A stretch of 64,000 nt of DNA from Rotaria sp. Silwood1 (taxonomy: Eukaryota > Rotifera > Eurotatoria > Philodinida > Philodinidae): contig CAJNOP010000009.1 of the NCBI GenBank assembly GCA_905250075.1, positions 2,003,581 through 2,067,580 on the forward strand. Reading direction: 5' to 3'. The position numbers were made by a program, and so were the translations under genes. The notes beneath the pieces were generated by a model. That model was not told the DNA's origin and made no database searches. It worked only from the letters and a program-made list of their open reading frames with translations. Numbering within the stretch: position 1 is the first letter of the stretch; each line of letters starts with the position of its first letter. This document shows, piece by piece, positions 49,399 to 61,300 of this stretch.

Positions 49399-52300
49399 AT
49401 GGATCAAGAACGGTAAAATAAAAAAAAAAAAATCAATTCAGTTTTTTATTCTAAAATTTTCAATTATGTTTATAAATGTTGTTTTGTGTATAGTGTGTTT
49501 TCGTATTTGATTGATTCCGATTTACCTAATGGTTTGTGTTAGATTTTTTTTTTGTTCTTATGTTTTACCTTTTGATTATTGATTTCTTCTTTTATTTTGT
49601 AGGACTTGAACAAAGAAATGTTATTATTCAAAGAGATCGTTATGGATATGGTCTAACAGTTTCAGGCGATAATCCTGTTTTTGTATTAAGTGTACGAGAA
49701 GGTGGTGCTGCTCATCGAGCTGGAATTAATACGAATGATCAAATAATAAAGGTAAAATGATGAAAAATATTGATGATTGTTATTATTATTTGAATCCATA
49801 GAAAAAGCTTTGTTGAAGTTTCATAATTGAAACTAATTTGATAGTTGTAAATAGTAACACATGTTGCTTTACTAAAACGAATAATGCTCAAAAATGAATA
49901 ATTGTCTTTGCCAGATACATTAAAAAGATGATAGAATTATGTTTTTTTGTTGGCTTATGAATAGTTGAACATCCATTAAACATTTTTGATTTAATTATTC
50001 TTCATTCATAGTGTTTCTTTTCTTGAAAATAAACAGATCAAGATTATAACAAAGAAATATGATGATCATGATTACCTTCATAAATGTTTTCTTTTTAATT
50101 TTTGCATTTATGCACGTTCTTTTCATTCACTGATATTAATATCAACATACTCGAATTTTTTTCAATAGAATTAGCATATTATTTTGAAGAACAATATTCA
50201 ATATTGTTTGGATTAATTTTATCATAGAACTAAATGTCATTGTTTGTCGTTCTTTTTTTCTAACATTTAGTAAAAATTATGGAGATAATTTGCTCGAACA
50301 AACAAGTGTTTGATTAATGACTTAAAAGAAAACAGTCGATGAATAGTTTTGTACAAAATGAGTTGTGTTTTGTTTGCTTACCAAATCGTTCCGGATGAAT
50401 ACAAGTAGAAAATAATGCACCTGTTTTATATAGAATAAATTGGACACATGTTATCTATTTTTTCATGCATCATGTATTTTGATTGATTCATTTATCGAAT
50501 AAAAGTCAAAAGGAATGTATATACATACATACATGTAAAAATATAATCCACTTCTTTTGATAATAGAAAAATACTTAAATAGCAAAGAATGTTATTTTAT
50601 TGTGCCAATTCAATATTGAAATCATGATACATCAATTTCATGAACAAAAAATCATATACTTAATTTTATAAACGATTGTAAAATGAATTCGTTTTTGTTT
50701 TTTGAATTAAATAAAAGATTCAATATTAAAATTAATACAAAAGAAAACTCTTCTAACTTTTTTAAGATATGAAAATTTTATTTTTATTTTTTTCAACTTT
50801 CTTTCAGGTCAATGGTACGCGTGTAACGCATTGTACACATATTGATGTAGTCAATCTTATCAAATGTAAGTTTGTTTGTATTTTTTTTTATAAATAAGAA
50901 AAACAGAGTAGTTGTAGAAATCGGTTCTTTTTTTTTTCTGAGAATTTGAAGCTTCGTATATATGAATGTTTTAATAAAGAACATATAAAGTATATACGCT
51001 TGATCAGTTAGTGGTCAATCAATCTTTGTCTTGAATGATTTTTCAATGTGTTGATAACATTACATTATATATTGCCAGATGAATTATTTATTTTTCTCTT
51101 TGACCTTGATGAATCAGATGTTATTGACATGGACTAAAAGGTTTCTATGTTAATTAACTAATTATATATCTTCCATTAAGTTAATTTTTCATCGATTTAA
51201 TAAGGACATACTTATTAGTTTTCTTTTATTAAACTAATATATATATATATATATTTATTAAGACCTTTCAAAAGAAAGAAAAAATAAGATACTATATATC
51301 AAGTTTTTGTTAGTTTTTTCCAACTGTTTATATTTTCTGTCTTAATTGAGAAAAAATACTCAAATCAATTTTTTTCTATGCATACTATACTTATATACAT
51401 GCATAAATCAATCCGAGAAATTCTTCTTCTACTCTGTTTGTATATATATATATATCAAATGGGAGGAGAGAGCCTTGATGGTATGTTTCTTCCTTTCTCG
51501 TTTGGCATCGTCATTATAGATAATTTCTTTTGTTAGACATACGAACCATATGCTCCGGCAATGTTTTTGTGTATTGAAGATTAATAATTTATCATTCTGA
51601 AGATAACATACTGATATATTGTGCCAAAAAAGAAAAAAGCTACCTTCGAGCAGAATGATGCCTTAATATTGAACATCATTCCTACGTCTTATTCGGTACA
51701 TCACGAAGCAATTGATTGAAAAAAATATTCAATCATTTGTTTCAAAGAGTTTTAGATTTTTTTTTTTTGAGATTAAAAGTAAAGTAAAATGTCCACTACA
51801 CTATCGGTACGTATACCAGCGGGTAAATTAGGCACAGTTCGTGTTGATCGAACAGTCGATATCTATCCAACTTCACTAATAAATGATGAAAATATATCGT
51901 ATGCAAAATCATATATTCCAAAATTAAAATCACAACGTCAATTAACAGCAACATCAACGCCATTGATTATTACAAATCCTCAAGATGAATGTAGTTATAT
52001 TCCAATAATAAAATCAAATAATCAGAGTGATCCTAATGATGAAGATATATCTGATATAGCTGTTATTTATTCACTTGTTCGACGTTCATCAATACGTCGA
52101 ACATCATCACCAAGATTATCTGTTTTACCATTATCAGTAAATTTTAATATTTCTCGACCATATATAGCTAAAACTTATACATTAGAACCACCATTAACTC
52201 CTACCGTATCTCATGTATCGAAACAAGCACAAATAAAAACATTATCATCAAAACTTTCGACTAGTAATTTTCTTTCAATATCTACATCATCTTCGACAGA

Positions 52301-55300
52301 AGTAAGTTCATCAACTCGTATTCAAACATCAACATCATTTACAAGAAGTGATCGACCATTAGCACCATCAGTTTCTATAAAACCTCGACCATATTCATTT
52401 CGAAATACAGGGCGTAGTGCTCTTGAACGACAAATATCAAATATAACAGAACGTGTAGCACAATTACAAGAAACATTTTTTTCTCGTCGATCAAATACAT
52501 CTAATCATCAACGAAATCGTTCATTATCAAATTTTCAATCAACAATAATTAGTACAAATATACATGAATATAATAGATCACATATACGTTTGATCAGACC
52601 ACGACCGAAATCAGAAACTTATGATAATCATCGTCGTATTAATTCAGGTAAAAAATATCGTGCATCACAATGATCATCATATTATAAAATATAATTATAT
52701 CCTATAAATACTTATCTTAATTGTATTGAATTGATAGACAAAGAAAAGATTGTATAACATATGGAGAAACAAAAAGGCAAAAAAAGATGAGTAGACATAT
52801 TTTTACTGTCTTAGACATATTGTGCCATTGAATACATGTATTCTTGTTTTGCTACCACTTTGGCATTCAAGATATTAATTTTTCTGTTCCGCTGTTAGCT
52901 TTCCGTCTATTATCGTTAGTATGTTGATGGATGTCTAGAAAAAAAAGGATTTCTTTACATACATTAGATATCCATTAATCTTTGTCAATTGACTATTTTT
53001 TTTCCTTTCAAAAAAAAACGATAAAACTTTATCTTAAAAATCAAAATTCTTTATTTAGCTGGTTCGTATGCTCAATTAACTCTTCTTGGACAACCAAAAG
53101 TAAATTCAATATCACAAACACAGAAAACAATTCCAGTTGATTATCAAAATGGTCGTGTACAATATCGAACACAAACTTCAAATCCTGAAAGACCACATAG
53201 TACAATTAGTTCAAACTCATTACAAACAGTATTTGATACAAAAAGAACACGTGATAGTTATGAAAAACTCCTGAAACAATTAGAAGTATTAATGTGTTTT
53301 TATAAATTTTATTTCTAAGATATAATATTTTTTTATTCTCAAGATCTCAAGAAAAGAACTTGATCGTCAACGATCAAAGGGTCTTAATCATCATCCGGCA
53401 AGAATTTTACAACTTGAAAGTCAAATAAAACAATATGAACAACAATTAAACAAATTTAAACCTTATTTAGATTCCATTGACGTAAGAAAAATTCTTTTCT
53501 TTAAACATGAAATATTTAAATTTCATTTAGGTATTCACCGATCCATCATCAAATATATATGATGATAATGTTATTACTCGACCACAGACGTTCATTGAAT
53601 CATCTACAAATCGACTAAGCACAGTAAGTAAACAAAAGAAAAAAAATAGAATAACAAACCAAAAAATTAAATTAAATTAAAAATTTATCTTCGAAAGTCA
53701 TTGCTCTCCTTACCCCCACATATATTTCTCTAGCAATCTCATGGCAATAGTGGTCACAAGAAACAGAATTCATTACCTGAATCAGCAGTATTACAAGTTA
53801 TGACAGGCATTTCGCCTTCAACTTCTGTCAGTTCGCCGTTACATCATATTAAACGTAAATTTCACGGTGGAAAAACGGACGCATATGACCTTGTAAAGGT
53901 AAAAAGATCAATAATTTGGGCATACACAAAAACTATTATACACTGATTCTCCTTGTTTATAAATAAAAATGCACAGAATTTGTTCTTGCGTAGTTCTAAT
54001 GTACAATCGCTTTTTTTATGACTCACACACGCGTACATTCTACTTCTACTGCTAATAATTATTTCTTTTTATCATTTCTATTCCTTTGAAATTCATTTAT
54101 GATTTTTCTTTTTTATTTAGAATTGGGATTCGTTGAATAGTATTCCAACAGATGAAACATTTAAACTTCGTGTATGTATTCTTGAATGACTCAAAAAGAA
54201 TGATATAAGTTCAATGCTTTAAAAATAATACGTTCATCATCGTGATGCTTTCAACATTTTTCTACTTGACTAGCCTAGATTAGCAAAGATTTAAAAATAT
54301 GAAATATAAACGAAAGGATAAACTGTGATTTAAGATAAAATGTGAGTTGTTTGTCAGTAAAACATCTTGAACAGTTTTAATAGCTCAATAATGATATCCA
54401 ATGAATCTAAGGCAATAATGTAAATTCAATTACTCTTTGATATGGATGACAAATTTTCGAAAATCTCTAGATGAAATATGAATTTAATTCGGTATAAAGA
54501 TATTAGAGAGAACAGTATAATGAAAAAGCTTCAATGATTGCACTAAGACATTCACAAGTTCAAGATCATATCATGTACTACTATTCATATATATATATAT
54601 ACGTATTAGTTGAAAACAACATTGAACTCGACTATTAAACGACATTAGTTACTCGAAGTGATTTTTTTGTTGCTGCCACAGAAAATCTCCACACTCATAT
54701 GAGTTAGATTAGTCTTATTAAGATTTGTACATGAGAGTAATACCGTGTCAAAAGCGAGCTTTTACCGAGGAGATTTTCTCATTAAGGTTTGAAGTAGGAT
54801 AGACATTGACAGGAAGAAAAAAAAACATAATTGATGGATGATGCAAGGATAAATATAACTAGATCTGATAATCGACTCATATTTGTCCTTATAGAAATCA
54901 ATTAAAGCTAAACATCCAAATATAGAAATAGTACAGTTCTCAGCTTCGGTTGGGCTCTTAGCTAAATTGATGTAATTTAGATGAGAATCTAGATATGTAG
55001 AGCAAGAAAAGTAAACTAACGTGAGAATTACTATAACTAACACTTGCTATTTGAACTGATGCTGAGTCTACAAAGTGGTCTCAGAAAGACTAGATAAAAA
55101 CCTAAAAGGATTCATTTTCATGGGCTTTTTGAGCCTGACTATGGCTATTCTAATGAGTTTTCAACATATTTTTCGAGGTATTTATTAGTAAATCAAATGA
55201 CTAGAGTTCGGTCTAAAACATGCCCATAGATATGTCTGATGATCTTGAGGATGTCCTGAAAGTTTCAGCTTAAAAAAATGTTCTTTTGTTGAAACATTGA

Positions 55301-58300
55301 ATTTTCAAAAATTAGTCATTTGCGATAGATACATCAGAAAAATATAATTTACTTGAAAATGTAATATTTCAATAAAGGAACATTCTTTTCGACTACAACT
55401 TTCAGAATCTTCTGAAAATCGTTATACCTAACAATGTGCATAATTTTCAATCAAAAATTTTCTATTTCTTTTTTCTATTAAATATGTGAAAATTGGGTTA
55501 AACAATGACATAATATAGCCATAACTCGACTTGCAAAAGCTCATGGAGATGAACCCTTTTGAGGCTTTCTTCATTTTCGATAATATGAGTCCGCAAATTT
55601 TTATTTGTGTCTTGACATATGCATGTTTCAGGCAGTACATTCTATATTCAACTGTGATGACAAGATGTCTAAAAAATACTAGACACAGTAGTCATTTTCT
55701 TTAATCTTCTCTTAAAACATTAAAAGTATCACAAAGATCGGAAAAGGGCATTTTTTAATCGATTCTTTCGTAAATGTCGGTTTTGTTTTGTGATACTTTT
55801 AACTTTTTGAGGGAAGGTCGGACCTGAGAACTACTGTATCGAATTTTTTAGAAATGTTGTCATCATAGTTCATCTATGAAATTGTAGTCAAAGAAAACTC
55901 TATTATCCATAAAAAGTTACTATCTAGGTTTGAGCTAACAACTAAATATTGTAGAAAAAAAAAGTCGAAAATATTTTGTTGTTCAATTTTTTCCGGTCAT
56001 CCTACGTAGTTTGATTGTCCAGTGTTGGGTTTTGAAAAAGACCGACATTTTCTTCAATTTTATTAAAGTTTTGAATAAAAATCGAAACTAAGTCCATTTC
56101 TGTTCACCAGTTCTTACTTTGTATACTCTAGAAGACTTTCTAAGTAAATTCTTAAAAATGATCACAATGTTATTAGATCATTCATTAGCTATTCTTTGTT
56201 CTTTTTAGGAATCATATGAAATCGATGATGATAATTCTCATACACTATCATCAAATGTTCAATCAATATCATCATTTGATGATATTCAACAATCAATAAA
56301 CACATCGAATTGGATACCATTAACTATTTTTCTTAATTTTCTACTCAATGATACAAACAGTGATCCAAGTCATTTAGTAATTATTTTATTTCTTTTTTGA
56401 CGTAATGACAATTTTATTTAATACTTTTAGTTATTTTACATAATAACTGAAGATTTACGTATAAGAAAATATGATAATCGTAATGAATTAATTCGATGGA
56501 TATTTGAAATTCATTCAACATTTACAATGAATGCTAGTGTAAATTATCCATTCACAATCCTAAATAAAATCTTGTATTGGTATCTTTTTATTTTTTTTAT
56601 AGCCTTTATATATTGGCCTTCCTCAATCACAAACAGACGCTATTAATCGATGGTTAGATATTCATCAACAAGAAACAACTGAGGATATAAAAAATATTTT
56701 TAATGATGCAAGAGATCATGCAAAATCAATAATAACTGATCGACAAATAATAGATTTTAATCATAAACGAAATATTAATATAAATAATGATTTAAATTTA
56801 AAACAAAGTCATTTTATTGAAGAAAATTTACGATCAACATTTGAATATCATTATAAATCATCATATATTGATGATTGGAACAGTATAAAAAATGCTCGTA
56901 GTATTGCATTAATATGTGCATTAGCAACATATTTGAAACGTTGTGATATTAAAAAATGTGGAAACATTCCATTAGAAAAAATTCCGAAATTTCTCGATAA
57001 AGAACAAAAACGTTTATTAGCAAAATTACAACGAACAACACCTATAAAAAAAGTATTTATTAAAATTAAATTGAACGTAAACCAAAAAGAAAAAGCTAAA
57101 AAAACTTTCGTTTTTAGATTAAAGATCATCAATTAAATGAACATCAATTTTTAAATGAAACATTATGTCAAGTTTGTTTTAAACCATTATGGGGAATAAA
57201 TTATCAAGGATATTTATGTGGATGTAGGAATTTCTTTTAGAAATAAAATTACGATTTATTTGTTTTTCGTTGTGTTATTTCCAAATTTTAGATTGTCAAC
57301 AAGCATATCATCGTGAATGCGCAGTAAATAGCGAAAGGTGTTCAAAAGATCGAGCAAAATTTCGAAAGTTTTCAAGTAATCGAAATCCATCAAGTAAGCT
57401 ATTTCATTTTTATTTTGGTTCTTTTTTTGTTTCTTTTACTACGAGATTTTGTTACAGTTGCCTTATATTATTCACTATCAGGATCAGTTTCAGCTGATAA
57501 TCTTATGCAAAATTTATCTATTATACCTAATTCATCAACACAATCTCGAGGTTTTGTTCGACGTTCTGTTGGTGGAAGTAGTACTCTATTTCATGGAATT
57601 ATGACGAATATAAACGGTACTTTATCAATGAATATAATTTATGTTTTGTTATATAGGATAATTAATAAAACACATGTAGAATCTTTCGTTTGCTTTTTAT
57701 TTTGTCTGTCTATCTGTTCTGTGTGATTTTACCACGTCATTCTATATATATACATTTATAATGTTGAAAACAAGTTAATTCGTTATTTTGTTGTATTTAT
57801 TAGGTCCACCTAGAACTACAAGTATGATTGAAGCACGAGAAGGTAGTGTTTGTAAGTATTAATTTAATTTGAAAGTTATTTCTATATATTGTATATTATA
57901 CATTGATGGTTATAGCGAATGATATATCTGAAATGATACCCGGTACAAATGAAGGAATTGGTAAGTCGTTTGTAAAACGCGAAAAATCATTCAATAAAAT
58001 TCGAATGCAAAGAAATTTTTCAATTTGAATGAAACATTCTGATGTTCAGATCTATAACAATATAAACAGATTTATCCTTATATTCTATCTGTTAGAGTGA
58101 ATCATTAGAAGAAAAAACAAGACAGATGTTAAGTGCAATACTGTCAGATCTCGATTTCATGTTTATTTGTAGTGTATGACAACGATCATAGAAGAATATC
58201 TGTCAGAAAGCAATACTAACAAACACAGAACATCTTTAGCAGAAAAGAAAATACAAAGAGAACTCTAACGATCGTGTATGAATGAAGAAGGTAAAAATTA

Positions 58301-61300
58301 TAACAGATAACATCTTTCTGTCATTATACATTTTCCAAACGTATTATTAGATCGTTTTATTTATAAGTACAATCTGCTGCTGATGACATTTAAAAAATGA
58401 TTTGCTTGATTCGAATGACATAAAATGTTTTTCAATGATTTACAAAAAATTTTTTATTATGAATTTCTCAACGCAAGTTTTGTTGATTACTTTTTTTTAT
58501 GGAACACGATCTAAAAAGGGGGGTGTTGAAGTTTAGGAGTAGAAGTTTAGACCCACCACCCCCTCACAGTTCGTAATAGACATTGTTGCTATAATGATCA
58601 CAGGCCGTATATCAATAACTTCTCTTTATAATAATTATATGAACTACGTCCTTATTACTTTTCTGGAGAAGGATGGTAAAGAACTATGCCTCAAAATAGA
58701 TAGAATCAAACAATCTTCCTGTCATTCGTAGCAACAGTTACATCGTGTTTCATATTTTAATCTCGCAGGAATAGCTATAACAGCTTTTTTCGATAGGAAA
58801 AAGAAAAGACTCGTTGAGAACTTTTTATTCTTTATAGATCCAACAGATGGAAATTCATCGTTTGCTGAACAAAATAAAGTTGCAACGTAAATCATAGCAA
58901 TGAAATAAATTAGAAGAAGAATAATTATATATATTTTTTTTAATTTGAATAGTGTCGGTCGATGTTCTAGTGATCGTCGAGCAGCATCTGATCGACCAAC
59001 TGCACCGAAAAATCGTTCAAGCAGGTATATATATAAAATCATAAAATTTTTTTTTCAACAATTCGAATCGAATTTATTTCAGTGAAAGCGACGATATTGA
59101 TGAGGGGTATTGGATTTTATTTAATAATTTTTCTGATCCCACCTGCTATTTTTTATATGCATGATATATCAACTAAGAGAAATAGAGAAAGAGAAACAGG
59201 TGACATTGGTCATTACATTATTTACATTTTTCTAAACCCATAAATAATTAGTTTGTAACGTGTCTCAGAATTAAACCTCTAATCCCTATGTTTAATGGTC
59301 AGTTAATTTACGCTTTCTTTCTTTTTGTTTTTACTACTCTTTATTAAAATAATTTGCTTGTTTTTTAAATATTATTGATAAAATTTAAAGGTTTTAATTA
59401 GCTTTCTCTTTTTTTAGCAATCCACAAATGGGTGGAAATACAATTGATGAAATACTTAGTCATCGTATTGATAGTGATGTTATTAATCAACAGGATGCCA
59501 CAAGTCAACAGTAAGAAATTTATTTATAATAAATTATTGATAATCGATATAGAATTCAATAACATGTTTTGGAAAAACTGATGTTTTTTTTTTGATAGAA
59601 TGCTTTTTGCATGAACTAACCAAGAAATTTCACCAAGTCATAACTTTTAAAATGAGTTATATCTTGTTACATAGACTGTACTAACGAGGGAAACCTCCCA
59701 AATGATTAATCACCTTTTAGTCGAGACTATTTTCATCATGAACATTCTAGTGGCTATAAAGACTCAAAGAAGAATTTGGGTTCTTAGCGTATTACTGCCG
59801 AGATATTTCAGTTTTTACTGTATTTTTGCAGTCAAGGCCGTATCAGAATAGTTTATTGTGAAATTTTCAGCTCATTTCGTTGTTCCTATCCAAAGATACA
59901 GTTATAATCAAAGCCTGTCTTTTACTCTACTCATATATACCGTGCAGATATGATGTTCTTGTTTCGGCATAGAAGCAAATCAAACGATCTAAGACTTTCA
60001 CAATGAATTTTTCTCGCTAAGATTTGTCTATATGCAAAGTTTCAAATCTGGAGTCGAAAATTAATTTTTCTAGTGTGTTCCTAAGAGTACCTCAACATTG
60101 ATTTAACTACGGTCTACTTGTTTCACATATTCTCAAGTCCAAGGCAAATGTATGATCAATTTAATAAGGCTTAAAAGAAAATATCAGTTTTCCCTGTGAG
60201 ATGATCTTTAAAATCAACTGGAGAATTCAAATTTTGCACATGAAATTACTTCACTCTAAAAGTATCTGATTTTCCAGTATCTTCGATCTTCCATTACCAA
60301 TATTGGAAATTCTAGTATGCAGAATTAAAACTTTGTTCTTTTACTTACATCTGAGGATATAGGATACTAGAAAGTTCGATACTTTTACGATGAATGAGTC
60401 TGATATGCGAAGTTTGAATTGATAAGTCGATTTTGATGAAAGTCGCAAGAGGAACACAGTATTTTGTTTTAAAATCCATTGTAATATTATGGATTGCAGT
60501 GTTTGTCAGAATCCTAGCAAAAGAGTCATTCAAACAAAAACGTCTCTTACATAGTTTTTTTACAAGGCTCTGATGCATCTCACAGTCATAATTCAAGAAA
60601 CAAATTCATGAAAATGAGTCTTTATAGACTTTCTCAGATTTTAATCGCGTCTAGCTAATAAGATAAGACTCGCCTCAAAATGGATCTATCTGTATTAGTT
60701 TTCTTATATTTGACTCTAATTCTAAGCGAAAATGAGGTAATTCATTCTCATATATTGATCGAACTATTCTATGTGCACTCGATTTCATTTATATTCTGAC
60801 ATTTAATTGATTGATATGAATAAAAAATTTCTCTGAAATTTATTTATAGAACCAATTCTATTGGATTTAGTACAAGTCCTTCTGAATCAGTAATTCAACA
60901 AACAACAGATGGTGATAGTGATCTTGAAGCTGATGTAAATACTTTACCAAATTTAAGTGAATTTATTCCGAATGATATCCTTCAAATTCTATATCAAACC
61001 CGAGAATGGAAATTTCAAACAACAATTAATGAATTAATTCATACTCAACGTACACATTTAAAAAGTTTAAAAATTATGGTTAAATGTTTTCGTGAACCTA
61101 TGGAACGTTTTCATGGTATGAGTCCAGTTGAACTTGATTGTATATTTCGAAATTTAGATCAACTTATTCATTTACATAGTAAGAATAAATTTATTTTTTA
61201 TTTATCAATGAAAAACAACTATGTTAATTTTAGCTCAATTTAAATATGCACTTCGTCAACATCGTGAAGAAGCTAAAGATCATGTTGTACGATATATTGG

